Origin: Corynebacterium hansenii
GTDB lineage: Bacteria; Actinomycetota; Actinomycetes; Mycobacteriales; Mycobacteriaceae
NCBI RefSeq assembly: GCF_030408795.1
Contig: NZ_CP047211.1
Location: 2,542,001 to 2,606,000 of the forward strand
Direction of reading: 5' to 3'
DNA length: 64,000 nucleotides
Part shown: positions 7,701 to 16,704 of the stretch, in pieces
How the letters are laid out: each line of letters begins with the position of its first letter
How positions within the stretch are numbered: the first letter of the stretch is position 1
The notes under the pieces: model-generated
The model's input: only the letters and a program-made list of their open reading frames with translations
The model's database searches: none
Told to the model about the DNA's origin: nothing
Program-made: the position numbers and the translations under genes

Positions 7701-9425
7701 CTAACCGGTCGAATCGGCGCCCGACTGGTCGGCCGCGCCCGCGGCCGGGGCTTCCGCCCCGCCCGTGCCGGCCCCGGTGCCGGCACCCGTACCCGAGTTG
7801 CCCGAGTTGCCCGAATTGCCGGAGTTGCCCGAGTTACCCGAACCACCGGTATCGCCGCTCGGGGTCGAGGTCGGCACCGTCGGCTCCGTGGTGGTCGTCG
7901 TCCGCGTGGTGTCGGCCGGCCGGCTGCTGGTCGCCGCCGACGAGCGGCTGCTCGTGCTGGACTTCGGCTTCGAGGACGACGAGGTCGAGCTGGAGGAACT
8001 CGTGGAATCGAGCTCATCCACGACCTTGAAGCTGACCGAATCCGTCGCCGACCCCTTGCCGCTCTTGGAGGTCACCGTCGCCTTCGCGCGGTACGAGCCC
8101 TTCTTCAGGCCGGAGACGCCGAAGGACTGCTTGCAGGCGACGCCCTTCTTCTGATCCGTCTTGACGGTCTTTCCGCCGGCATTCTCGATCTCCAGCTTGA
8201 TGTCGCACTTGCCGGCCGCCGTGTCGCCGGCCTTGTCCAGACCGCGCACGGCCAGGGTCACCGGCTTGCCCTCCAGGAAGCTGGACGTGTCCGCGTCGAA
8301 GCTCGGGCTCGACTTCGCGGGCAGCGCCACCGACGCATCGGCTACGTCATCCGCGCCCTTCTTGTCGGACTTCTTCTCGTCCTTCTTGTCCGACTTCTTG
8401 TCGGCCTTCTTCGCGTCGCGGTCGCCGGCGTCTTCGTCGTCGGCCTGCGCCTGCGCCGGAACACCCGCGCCGGCCCCGTTCTCGTCTTCGGCCGGGCGCG
8501 TCGGCTTCTCGCCGTCCGCGGGATCCCATTCCTCGCGGGGCGCGGGCTCGGCGCCTTCGGAGGCGAGCAGCTCCTCGTTGGGCTTGACGCCCATGTCGGC
8601 GGGCGTCGTCGCGAGCTCGGGCCGTTCGGGCACGACGATCTCGTTTTCGTTGAACGTGATGTCGTACGAGTCGCCCTCCTCGTAGATGTTGGTCACGTTG
8701 ATGGTCGTGTAGTGGTACTCCGGCGCGTAGACGTAGATGACCCGGTAGGGGTCGTACCCCGGCCACGGGGCGACCGACGACGGGACCACGTACCCGGCCC
8801 AGCGCTGCGCCAGCGGGTTGCCGCAATCGCACTTCACGCGCGGCACGCCGTATGCGTCGACGAGCACCGCGGTCCCCGCCTGCAGAACCGCCTGGTAGGG
8901 CAGGGCCCGGCCGTTGGCGTAGGAGTGGTTGGTCACCCAGGTGTCGTGCATCAGCACGACGGGCTTCAGCGACCGGATGTAGTCGTCGACCTGGCCGTCG
9001 GACAGCCCCAGCGCCCCGGCGAAGGCGGAGCGCCGGTCCGGCATGCTCCGCAGGTTGCGGATCAGCCCCTCCTGGTCGCAGACGGCCCGGTTGCCGCTGC
9101 CGCCGTAGAGCTGATCAGCGCCGCCCTCGACCCCGCCGGCGAGCTGTTCGCGGGCGACCGGGACGATCTGGTCCCGGTCCACTTCCGACACCGAGTCGGT
9201 GAACGGCGACGGGCCGGGATCACCGGCGGAGATGTAGGACATTTCGGCCACGTTGCGGTCGCCGCCCGGTTTCCATCCGGACCAGGCGAGCCCGCCGCCG
9301 ACGAGCACCGCGGCGAGGAACACCGCGAGCCCCGCCCACAGGAACTTGGATCCACCTCCCCCACGTGCCCGAGCCTGCGGTGGGAATGGGGCCGGGGATC
9401 CGTATCCCGGGGGTGGGGTGGTCAT
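7701..9425 (-). CDS. DUF6777-domain membrane-anchored envelope protein with an Ig-like domain and low-complexity tail
   Basis: 574 residues from the ATG at 9425, with AGGAG about ten bases upstream. Order of parts: a Pro/Gly-rich cytoplasmic N-terminus; one membrane segment at about 28-48 (FLWAGLAVFLAAVLVGGG); an extracytoplasmic domain at about 60-260 with SYIRSLKP-like and RVKCDCGNPLAQRW signatures that I assign to DUF6777; a Lys/Asp-rich charged spacer (KKADKKSDKKDEKKSDKK); a beta-sandwich-like domain at about 390-480 with a Cys pair (GKCDIKLEIE and GVACKQSF); and a Ser/Thr then Gly-Asn-Ser repeat tail. This looks like a wall-spanning surface protein. No enzymatic motif is visible. The function is unknown, and the family assignment is from memory of its conserved segment. 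Confidence 0.8.
   Translation of the reverse strand: MTTPPPGYGSPAPFPPQARARGGGGSKFLWAGLAVFLAAVLVGGGLAWSGWKPGGDRNVAEMSYISAGDPGPSPFTDSVSEVDRDQIVPVAREQLAGGVEGGADQLYGGSGNRAVCDQEGLIRNLRSMPDRRSAFAGALGLSDGQVDDYIRSLKPVVLMHDTWVTNHSYANGRALPYQAVLQAGTAVLVDAYGVPRVKCDCGNPLAQRWAGYVVPSSVAPWPGYDPYRVIYVYAPEYHYTTINVTNIYEEGDSYDITFNENEIVVPERPELATTPADMGVKPNEELLASEGAEPAPREEWDPADGEKPTRPAEDENGAGAGVPAQAQADDEDAGDRDAKKADKKSDKKDEKKSDKKGADDVADASVALPAKSSPSFDADTSSFLEGKPVTLAVRGLDKAGDTAAGKCDIKLEIENAGGKTVKTDQKKGVACKQSFGVSGLKKGSYRAKATVTSKSGKGSATDSVSFKVVDELDSTSSSSSTSSSSKPKSSTSSRSSAATSSRPADTTRTTTTTEPTVPTSTPSGDTGGSGNSGNSGNSGNSGNSGTGAGTGAGTGGAEAPAAGAADQSGADSTG
7792..7845. repeat. Six 9-bp tandem repeats (Gly-Asn-Ser repeat)
   Basis: Six consecutive near-copies of CCCGAGTTG lie inside the 3' end of the DUF6777 gene. 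They encode the GNS repeat on the minus strand. Such in-frame short repeats can change copy number by slippage without breaking the frame. Confidence 0.9.
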
Positions 9426-9761
9426 GTCACTGTCACTCCTGAGAAAGGGGCGGGCGACGCCCCGTTGGCGCCAGTGCCCTGTGCCGCCCAGCGTAAAGTC
9501 GCCGCAACCGCCCGGCGAGCCGGCTCCGGCCCCTTTTTGCGGTGCCCCCGTTTGGGATGGAAACCACCTGGCCAGCGGCGCTTTCGGAGCGCCCCGGGAT
9601 CGCCTGTAACGCAGCGGGCGACCTCCTTGAGGGGTAACGCCGGAAAACGGCGTTCCCCTGGGCGCATTTCCGGTGAAATGCCCGCGCACGGGCCCGACCA
9701 TGTAGGCTCACCCCGGACTCGAACGCGAGAAATGGATCAGGGACCCCGGGGAGGCAACGCC

Positions 9762-10376
9762 ATGAAGCGCACCATCATCGCCGCCGCGGCATGCGGCGCC
9801 GCTCTGCTGACCGCCGCCTGCGCCCCTCAGGACGGGGTCGGCGGTGCCCCGGCGCCGTCGGCGGACGCCGGCGCCGCCACCGCCTCGAACGCCGCGGACC
9901 GGGGCACGCCGACGTCGGCGAGCGAAGCGGAGACCACCGCCGCCGCCACCACGGAATCACTTTCCGACGGGCCGACGACCACCTCGGAGGAACCCACATC
10001 CGCGATGCCCCCGAGCCGCGGCGAGACCACTTCGACGTCCACGTGGACGTCGTCGAGCACGACGTCGGCGACCCGCACCGCCGACGGCCGGGCCCGCGTG
10101 GGCGCGCCGTGCCCGGGGCTGCAGGGGACCCTGCGCCCCGCGGTCAACGGCCAGATCCTCATCTGCGCGGGCGCTCCGGTTCCGCGGTGGACGGTGATCC
10201 TCGAGGAACCCTCCCCCACCGAGCCGACCGGCGAGCCCACGACGCCGACGGAAGAGCCGAGCGAGCCGTCGAACGGCAACGACGGGGGCGCCGGCGGCGG
10301 AGACGACGCGGCCGGGCGCGGGCGGGGCAACCCCGCTCCCCCGCGGACGACGCCGGAGCCCTCCCGCCCGGCGTAA
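9762..10376 (+). CDS. Ser/Thr/Pro-rich secreted lipoprotein, unknown function
   Basis: 204 residues. The signal peptide MKRTIIAAAACGAALLTAAC ends in a lipobox (LTAAC), so the mature protein starts at a lipidated cysteine at position 20. The mature chain is mostly disordered Ser/Thr/Ala-rich sequence with a short central segment (RVGAPCPGLQG...LICAGAPVPRW) holding a possible disulfide pair, then a Pro/Gly tail. The start is placed by GGGGAGG at 9748-9754. The -10 candidate TAGGCT is at 9703-9708. It is divergent from the DUF6777 membrane protein, which suggests an envelope role for both. No family recognised. Confidence 0.8.
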   Translation: MKRTIIAAAACGAALLTAACAPQDGVGGAPAPSADAGAATASNAADRGTPTSASEAETTAAATTESLSDGPTTTSEEPTSAMPPSRGETTSTSTWTSSSTTSATRTADGRARVGAPCPGLQGTLRPAVNGQILICAGAPVPRWTVILEEPSPTEPTGEPTTPTEEPSEPSNGNDGGAGGGDDAAGRGRGNPAPPRTTPEPSRPA

Positions 10377-10434
10377 CCCGGCGCAGCTCAACGGACCCGG
10401 CGCAGCTCGACCAGCCCGGCGCAGCCCGCCCGGG

Positions 10435-11616
10435 CTACTTGCGGCGCTTGCGGTTGTAGAACGGCATCGGCACGACGGTGGCGGTGCGCTCCTCGCCGTC
10501 GATGTCCAGCTTCATTTCCGTGCCCTTGGTGGACAGCCACCGCTGCACGTAGGCGAACGCGATCGGATGGCCGAACGTCGGCGACACCTTGGTCGAGGTG
10601 ATCACGCCGGCCTCGTTGCCGTCGGCGTCGCGAAGCACGGCCCCGCGCTCCGGCGCGACCTTGCCCTCGATCTGCAGGCCGACCAGCAGCTCCTTCGGCT
10701 GAGGCTGATTGACCAGGGCGTTGCGCCCGATGAAGTTGCCCTTCGTCGGGCCCATCACGGACTTCAGGCCGGCCTCCAGCGGGGTGCGGTCCCGCGTCAG
10801 CTCGCGGCCGTACAGGGGCATGCCCGCCTCCAGGCGCAGGATGTCGCGGCACAGCAGGCCACACGGGCGCACGCCGAGATCGGCGCCGTCGTCGGCCGGG
10901 TCCTCGGGATCGGCAACCGCCGCGCCGGCGGCCAGCAGGGCGTCCCACACCTCGGCGCCGCGCTCGGCGGGCGGGAACACCTCGAAGCCGTCCTCGCCGG
11001 TGTAGCCGGTGCGGGCGACGATCATCTCCACGCCCGCCACCTCCAGCGACGTGCAGGAGTAGTAGCGCAGCGCGTCGAGCGTGCCATGGGAGTCGGCGGG
11101 CACCACCCGGCGCAGCAGCTTCGCGGCCTTCGGGCCCTGCACGGCGATCAGCGCGATCTCGGAGCTGCGGTCGACGACCTCGACGTCGTAGCCGCCGACG
11201 CGCTCGCACAGCGTGCGGTAGACCTCGAGCATGTTGCCGGCGTTGTTCACGAGCATGAACTCGTTGACGCCCAGGCGGTAGACGATCAGGTCGTCGATGA
11301 TGCCGCCGTCCTCCTGGACGATCATCGTGTACTTCGCCTTGCCCAGCGCGATCGGCTTGATGGCGGAGATGAGGGTGTGCGCCAGGAAGCGGGCGGCGTC
11401 CGGGCCGGAGACGCGGATCTCGCCCATCAGCGAGAGGTCGAACAGGCCCACGGCCTCGCGCACGGCCTTGTGCTCCTCCAACTCGGAGGCGTAGCGGAAC
11501 GGCAGCTCGTACCCGCCGACGTCGCGCATCTCCGCGCCCAGCGCCACATGCCGGTCATGCAGCGGGCTGCGCAGCGGCGTCGCCCCGGAGTTCGGGTTGG
11601 CGGTCGAGTCGTTCAT
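10435..11616 (-). CDS. gcvT: Glycine cleavage system T protein (aminomethyltransferase)
   Basis: GcvT passes the methylene group of aminomethyl-lipoyl-H protein to tetrahydrofolate. The protein is 393 residues. Family segments are clear: SPLHDRHVALGAEMRDVGGY at the N-terminus, VGLFDLSLMGEIRVSGPDA, DDLIVYRLG, ARTGYTGEDGFEVF for the folate-binding region, and LRLEAGMPLYGREL. The start ATG at 11616 follows AGGAGG. No gcvP, gcvH or lipoyl-synthesis gene is adjacent, so partners must be elsewhere or the protein is a stand-alone folate-binding relative. The C-terminus ends in KRRK. Confidence 0.93.
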   Translation of the reverse strand: MNDSTANPNSGATPLRSPLHDRHVALGAEMRDVGGYELPFRYASELEEHKAVREAVGLFDLSLMGEIRVSGPDAARFLAHTLISAIKPIALGKAKYTMIVQEDGGIIDDLIVYRLGVNEFMLVNNAGNMLEVYRTLCERVGGYDVEVVDRSSEIALIAVQGPKAAKLLRRVVPADSHGTLDALRYYSCTSLEVAGVEMIVARTGYTGEDGFEVFPPAERGAEVWDALLAAGAAVADPEDPADDGADLGVRPCGLLCRDILRLEAGMPLYGRELTRDRTPLEAGLKSVMGPTKGNFIGRNALVNQPQPKELLVGLQIEGKVAPERGAVLRDADGNEAGVITSTKVSPTFGHPIAFAYVQRWLSTKGTEMKLDIDGEERTATVVPMPFYNRKRRK

Positions 11617-11891
11617 GGGTGCCTCCTGCTGTTTCGTCACGTGCCCGACGCCGGCGGGCATGGTCGGCCACCACTCTATCCCCGCCCCGGGATTTCCGCT
11701 TACGCCAGGTCAACGGCGTACCCGGCGACGGCGGCGGAACCCCGGAAAAGCGCGGACCCCGCCCCTCGCCGCCGGAGTCGATCCGGGGTTGGGGGACGGG
11801 GTCGGGTGCGGGAGCGGGGGCGCCACCGTGGGGACGCTCACCCGGTGCGGGCGATGACCTCCGCACGCGGGGTGCTCCGCGGGTGTCGCGC

Positions 11892-13550
11892 CTAGTGGTC
11901 GACGGCGGCTTCGGTGCCGACGCCGGTGAGGGAGCGGACCTCCATCTCGGCCTGGAGGTCGTCCAGGTTGTCCGGCTTGCCCACGTACGTGGCGATGATG
12001 CCCGCGATGAACGCCAGCGGGATGGACACCAGGCCCGGGTTCTGCAGCGGGAACCAGGCCCAGTCGGCGTTGGGGACCATCGAGGTCTTCAGGCCGGACA
12101 CCGCCGGCGAGAAGAAGATGAGCAGCAGGGCCGAGCCCACGCCGGTGTACATCGAGGCGACGGCGCCCGCGGTGTTGAACTTCTTCCAGAACAGCGACAG
12201 CAGGATGGTCGGCAGGTTCGCGGACGCGGCGACGGCGAAGGCCAGCGCGACCAGGAAGGCGACGTTCTGCGACATGGCCAGGATGCCCAGGACGATGGAC
12301 GCGATGCCGAGCACGACGACGGTGATGCGGGAGACGCGGACCTGCTGCTCCTCGGTCGCGGTGCCCTTCTTCAGAACGGCCTGGTAGAGGTCCTGGCCGA
12401 CGGACGCGGAGGCCGTGATGGCCAGGCCGGCGACGACCGCGAGCACGGTGGCGAAGGCGACGGCGGAGATCAGCGCCATGAAGATGGAGCCGCCGAGCTG
12501 GAGGGCCAGCAGCGGGGCCGCGGCGTTGGCCTTGCCCGGGGCGGCGTTGATGGCGTCGGGGCCGACCAGCGCGGCGGCGCCGAAGCCCAGGATGAGGGTC
12601 ATCAGGTAGAACGAACCGATGAGCACGATGGCCCAGGTCACGGACTTGCGGGCCTCACGGGCGGTGGGCACCGTGTAGAAGCGCATGAGCACGTGCGGCA
12701 GGCCGGCGGTGCCGAGCACCAGGGCCAGGCCCAGCGAGATGAAGTCGAGCTTGGTGATGGCGTCCTTGCCGTACTTCATGCCCGGCTCGAGGAGCTGGGA
12801 GCCCTTGGTCCCGGCCTCCGCCGCGAGGGCGGACGCGTCGTGCTTGGCGACGGCCTGCTCGAGCAGACCGACGAAGCCGGACTTGGCGGTGAAGAACACC
12901 AGCACGGTCATGATGGCGACGCCGCCGACCAGGAGGACGGCCTTGATCATCTGGACGTAGGTGGTGCCCTTCATGCCGCCGATGAGGACGTAGGCGATCA
13001 TGACGATGCCGACGATGGCGACGACGATGGACTGCTCGAGCTTGCCGTCCAGGTTGAGCAGCACGGCGACGAGCGAGCCGGCGCCGGCCATCTGGGCGAT
13101 GAGGTAGAACAGCGTGACCGCGAGCGTGGTGACGGCGGCGGCGGTGCGGACCGGCTGCTGGCGCAGGCGGAAGGCCAGCACGTCGGCCATGGTGAACTTG
13201 CCGACGTTGCGCAGCGGCTCGGCGACGAGCAGCAGCGCGACGAGCCAGGCCACGAAGAAGCCGATGGAGTACAGGAAGCCGTCGTAGCCGGTCATGGCGA
13301 TGGCGCCGACGATGCCCAGGAAGGACGCGGCGGACAGGTAGTCGCCGGCGATGGCCAGACCATTCTGGGTGCCGGAGAACTGGGCGCCGCCGGTGTAGAA
13401 GTCCGAGGCGTCCTTCTTGTTGCCGCCCTTGGAGACGCGGGTGACGACGACCATCGTGATCACGATGAACGCGACGAAGACGATGATGTTGAGGATCGGG
13501 TTGCTCTCGCCGAGGTCCGAACCCTGCGCGAGGAGGTTGAGGGTGTTCAT
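11892..13550 (-). CDS. mctC: Monocarboxylate (acetate/propionate/pyruvate) sodium:solute symporter
   Basis: 552 residues, about 13 membrane helices, sodium:solute symporter family. The core FSGTQNGLAIAGDYLSAASF, the LAFRLRQQPVRT loop and GTAGLPHVLMRFYTVPTARE are characteristic of the ActP/MctC acetate permease branch. In C. glutamicum MctC imports acetate, propionate and pyruvate, and its operon is controlled by RamA and RamB. The ATG lies 3 bases after the mctB stop, as expected for coupled translation. The context fits growth on propionate (prp genes) and acetate. Confidence 0.95.
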   Translation of the reverse strand: MNTLNLLAQGSDLGESNPILNIIVFVAFIVITMVVVTRVSKGGNKKDASDFYTGGAQFSGTQNGLAIAGDYLSAASFLGIVGAIAMTGYDGFLYSIGFFVAWLVALLLVAEPLRNVGKFTMADVLAFRLRQQPVRTAAAVTTLAVTLFYLIAQMAGAGSLVAVLLNLDGKLEQSIVVAIVGIVMIAYVLIGGMKGTTYVQMIKAVLLVGGVAIMTVLVFFTAKSGFVGLLEQAVAKHDASALAAEAGTKGSQLLEPGMKYGKDAITKLDFISLGLALVLGTAGLPHVLMRFYTVPTAREARKSVTWAIVLIGSFYLMTLILGFGAAALVGPDAINAAPGKANAAAPLLALQLGGSIFMALISAVAFATVLAVVAGLAITASASVGQDLYQAVLKKGTATEEQQVRVSRITVVVLGIASIVLGILAMSQNVAFLVALAFAVAASANLPTILLSLFWKKFNTAGAVASMYTGVGSALLLIFFSPAVSGLKTSMVPNADWAWFPLQNPGLVSIPLAFIAGIIATYVGKPDNLDDLQAEMEVRSLTGVGTEAAVDH

Positions 13551-13553
13551 CGC

Positions 13554-13940
13554 TTACTTGACCTCCTTGGTGGCGGTGCCGAGCTTCTCGGCGATGGCGC
13601 CGGACTCCATCTCTTCGCGGATGGCGGCCTGCTTCGGCTCGAGCTTCTTGTTGGCGAAGCCGATGTACCACCACGTGATGAAGAAGGTGGTCACGAACTG
13701 CAGGAGACCCAGCAGGATGCCGAGGTTGCCGACGATGGGCATCTCGGTGCCGAACAGGTCGGGCATGTAGGTGGCCAGGAGCACGTAGCCGACGTACCAG
13801 ACGAGGCCCGCGATGGTCAGCGGGATCGTGAAGGATCGGAACGTCGTGCGGAGCTCCTGGAACTCCTCGGTGCCCTGAACGTAGCGGTACTCCGCTGCGG
13901 TGGGCTTGTGCCGGTTTACCGGCTTGGGGGTTGCGGACAC
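13554..13940 (-). CDS. mctB: DUF485 membrane protein, partner of MctC
   Basis: 128 residues. Two membrane segments (SFTIPLTIAGLVWYVGYVLL and ILLGLLQFVTTFFITWWYIG) form the DUF485 hairpin that accompanies ActP/MctC symporters. The start used is GTG at 13940, six bases after GGAAAGG; an in-frame TTG further up has no better site. It heads the mctB-mctC operon. Its exact role in transport is not established. Confidence 0.9.
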   Translation of the reverse strand: MSATPKPVNRHKPTAAEYRYVQGTEEFQELRTTFRSFTIPLTIAGLVWYVGYVLLATYMPDLFGTEMPIVGNLGILLGLLQFVTTFFITWWYIGFANKKLEPKQAAIREEMESGAIAEKLGTATKEVK

Positions 13941-14221
13941 TGTGTGCCTTTCCGGTTCATCATGTACGGACAATCACGGTTCACGCCGGCCTGAACGGCG
14001 CCGGCCGTGGGTGACACCTCACTCGGCGAACGCGTTGTGCGTCGCGTCACACCTGGATATGTGCGCCCATGAAGTTACCTGGAACACCCCGACCTGCGAA
14101 ACACGTCACACTCACAGCGGGATTTAAGGAAGTTCACGCCACCCCCAAAGGTCCGGCCCACCTGCGCGAATGGCAACTAACGGAGTTACCCCCGAATGAA
14201 CCGCATTTCAGTTAATTCCCA
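13941..14221 (-). promoter_or_regulatory. mctBC control region with GlxR- and RamA-like sites
   Basis: The 281 bp upstream of mctB contain TGTGCGTCGCGTCACA (14036-14051), which matches the GlxR/CRP consensus TGTGA-N6-TCACA at nine of ten positions. They also contain two AC5A/G stretches (ACCCCCA at 14141-14147 and ACCCCCG at 14188-14194) of the type bound by RamA in C. glutamicum. The region is more A/T-rich than its surroundings. Site function is inferred from the known regulation of mctBC in C. glutamicum. Confidence 0.5.
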
Positions 14222-16690
14222 TTAACTGTTTTGTCCTCGAAGGTGATTCGCCCGTTTCCGGTTGACCTGCCACACGGTCTCCACGAGCACCGCGCCGGCG
14301 ATCCCGGTGAGCACCGCCGCGAACCCGGTCACGGTCGGCACGGGATGCAGGTGCAGCGCCGCGGCGATCGGTCGGACCAGGAAAATCACGGGGTACGCGC
14401 CGCCCGCCACGGCCAGCAACGCGATCTTCCACGGCTCGTAGGGCCTTGCGACGACGGCGAGCACCCAGAAAGCCGAGATGATCAGGACCACCAGCGTGGC
14501 CGTCGAGGCGGCGCCTTCGACGGCCGGCTCGGCGTCGGGGCCCGGGTAGGCCCACAGCCAGAACGCGAAGGTGAGCGCGCCGACGATGAGCCCCGACGGC
14601 AGGGCCAGGCGGAACACCCGCGACGAGAACCCCGGTTTGGCGCGCTCGTGGTTGGGTGCGAGCGACAGCACGAAGGCCGGGATGCCGATGGTGAACCAGC
14701 CGGTGACGGTCACGTGGATGGGCTCGAAGGGGTACGCGTACCCGATGATGCCCACCGCCAGCGCCAGGAAGACCGAATAGATGGTCTTGGTCAGGAAGAG
14801 GTTGGCCACCCGCTCGATGTTGCCGATGACGCGGCGGCCCTCGGCCACCACGTGCGGCATGACGGCGAAGCGGTTGTCCAGCAGCACCAGCTGGGCGACG
14901 GACCTGGTCGCCGGCGCGCCCGCGCCCATGGCCACGCCGATGTTGGCGTCCTTGAGTGCCAGCACGTCGTTGACGCCGTCGCCGGTCATGGCCACGACGT
15001 GCCCGCGCGACTGCAGCGCCCGGACCATGGACCGCTTCTGGTCCGCGGTGACGCGGCCGAAGACGTTGCCCTCCGCCACCGCATCGGCGAAGGCCTCCGC
15101 CTCCTCTTCTCCCGCGTTCGGATCGGGCAGTTCGCGGGCGTCGACGGGCCGGTCGGCGCCCGGCAGCCCCAGCGTGCGTCCCACCGCGCCGACGGAGGCG
15201 GCGTTGTCGCCGGAGATGACCTTCACCGTCACGTTCTCGCGGTCGAAGTACTCCAGCGTCTCGCGGGCGTCGGGGCGCAGCGTCTGGTCGAGCACCACCA
15301 GGGCGACCGGCTCGAGCATTCCCGGGTGCTTTTCGACGGGCTCGCCGGGGCCCACCACGACGTCGGACACCGAAGCGACCGCGGCGCGGGCCAGCAGCAG
15401 GACGCGGAGCCCTCCTGCCATCAGCTCGGACGCCCGATCCAGGGCGGGCGAACCGTCGGCCGCGAGGATGTCGGGGGCGCCGAGCACCCACGTCCCCGCT
15501 TCCGCCCCGTCCGCGGCGAACGTGGCGCCCGACCACTTCCTCGCCGACGTGAACGGGATCTTGTCGGTCGCCGCCCACCCGGGGTCGGCGACGCCGCTTT
15601 CCGCCAGGCTCTCGTTGATGGCCATCGACGTCGCGTTAGGGCGTTCCTCCAGGTGCCCCAGAGCCGCCAGGACCCGGCGGACCTCCTCGACGCCGGCGTC
15701 GTCGTCAAGCGGGAGGATCTCGCGGAGGTGCATGCGGTTTTCCGTCAGCGTGCCCGTCTTGTCCACGCACACGACGTCGACGCGGGCGAGCCCCTCGATC
15801 GCCGGCAGCTCGTTGGTGAGCACCTTGCGTCGGCCCAGGCGGACGATGCCGATGGCGAAGGCGATGGTGGTCATCAGCACCAGGCCCTCGGGGACCATCG
15901 GCACCAGCGACGCGACCATCGCCAGCAGCGACTCCCGGAACGGCAGCCCCGAGCGGAACAGCTGCGTCCAGATGACCAGCGCCCCCGTCGGGATGAGGAT
16001 CCACGTGATCACGCGGAGGATCTTGTTGATGCCCCGCAGCAGCTCCGAATCCGTCAGCGTGAACTTGCTGGCCTCCGCGGCCAACTGCGCGGCGTACGCC
16101 TCGGCGCCGACCTTCGTGGCCTGCTGCGTGCCGCTGCCCGACACGACGTGCGAACCCGAGTACAGGGGGTCGCCGACGCTCTTGTGCACCGGCTTCGACT
16201 CGCCGGTGAGGGGCGACTCGTCGACGTCGAGGCCGTCGACCGACCGCGCCACGCCGTCGACGATGATCTGGTCGCCCGCGCCGAGCTCCACCAGGTCGTC
16301 GACGACGATCTCCTCGCGGTCCATCTCCCGCGCCGGCCCGCCGTCGCGGATGACCATCGGCCGGGCGCGGCCGACGATGGACAGCTTGTCCAGCGTCCGC
16401 TTCGCCCGCAGCTCCTGCACCACGCCCACGATCGAGTTGGCGATGATCAGCAGCCCGAACGCGCCGTTGACCCACGACCCCGTCCACAGCACGATCGCCA
16501 GCAGCACCGCCAGGATCGCGTTGATCCGCGTGAACACGTTCGCGCGGATGATGTCCGTGACCGTGCGGCCCGACGTCGGCGGCAGGTGGTTGACCAGCCC
16601 GGCGCTGCGCCGCTGCCCGACCTGCTCCGCCGTCAGCCCGCCGGGGCCGGTGGCGAAGGCGGTCGCGGCTCCCCCGCTTTCCGGACGCAT
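14222..16690 (-). CDS. ctpE: P-type cation-transporting ATPase, CtpE-like
   Basis: 822 residues. Motifs in order: ANVFTRINAILAVLL first membrane helices, actuator loop LTGES (161-165), PMVPEGL in the ion-binding helix (about 264-270), phosphorylation site DKTGTLT with Asp310, the nucleotide-binding domain, the MTGDGVND hinge, and C-terminal helices ending in a short basic tail. The whole length resembles M. tuberculosis CtpE (Rv0908), a calcium importer of similar size. The start is ATG at 16690, 14 bases downstream of the echA6-like stop; the open frame upstream is only the shadow of that gene. Ion specificity cannot be read from the sequence. Confidence 0.92.
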   Translation of the reverse strand: MRPESGGAATAFATGPGGLTAEQVGQRRSAGLVNHLPPTSGRTVTDIIRANVFTRINAILAVLLAIVLWTGSWVNGAFGLLIIANSIVGVVQELRAKRTLDKLSIVGRARPMVIRDGGPAREMDREEIVVDDLVELGAGDQIIVDGVARSVDGLDVDESPLTGESKPVHKSVGDPLYSGSHVVSGSGTQQATKVGAEAYAAQLAAEASKFTLTDSELLRGINKILRVITWILIPTGALVIWTQLFRSGLPFRESLLAMVASLVPMVPEGLVLMTTIAFAIGIVRLGRRKVLTNELPAIEGLARVDVVCVDKTGTLTENRMHLREILPLDDDAGVEEVRRVLAALGHLEERPNATSMAINESLAESGVADPGWAATDKIPFTSARKWSGATFAADGAEAGTWVLGAPDILAADGSPALDRASELMAGGLRVLLLARAAVASVSDVVVGPGEPVEKHPGMLEPVALVVLDQTLRPDARETLEYFDRENVTVKVISGDNAASVGAVGRTLGLPGADRPVDARELPDPNAGEEEAEAFADAVAEGNVFGRVTADQKRSMVRALQSRGHVVAMTGDGVNDVLALKDANIGVAMGAGAPATRSVAQLVLLDNRFAVMPHVVAEGRRVIGNIERVANLFLTKTIYSVFLALAVGIIGYAYPFEPIHVTVTGWFTIGIPAFVLSLAPNHERAKPGFSSRVFRLALPSGLIVGALTFAFWLWAYPGPDAEPAVEGAASTATLVVLIISAFWVLAVVARPYEPWKIALLAVAGGAYPVIFLVRPIAAALHLHPVPTVTGFAAVLTGIAGAVLVETVWQVNRKRANHLRGQNS

Positions 16691-16704
16691 CGGCGAACCG
16701 CCCC

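Noticed and set aside
7792..7845. Possible CRISPR-like repeats
   Set aside because: The units are 9 bp, contiguous without spacers, and code for Gly-Asn-Ser.
11619..13994. Plus-strand frame of about 790 codons opposite mctC, mctB
   Set aside because: Shadow of the transporter genes; Asp/Gly/Glu-rich with no domain.
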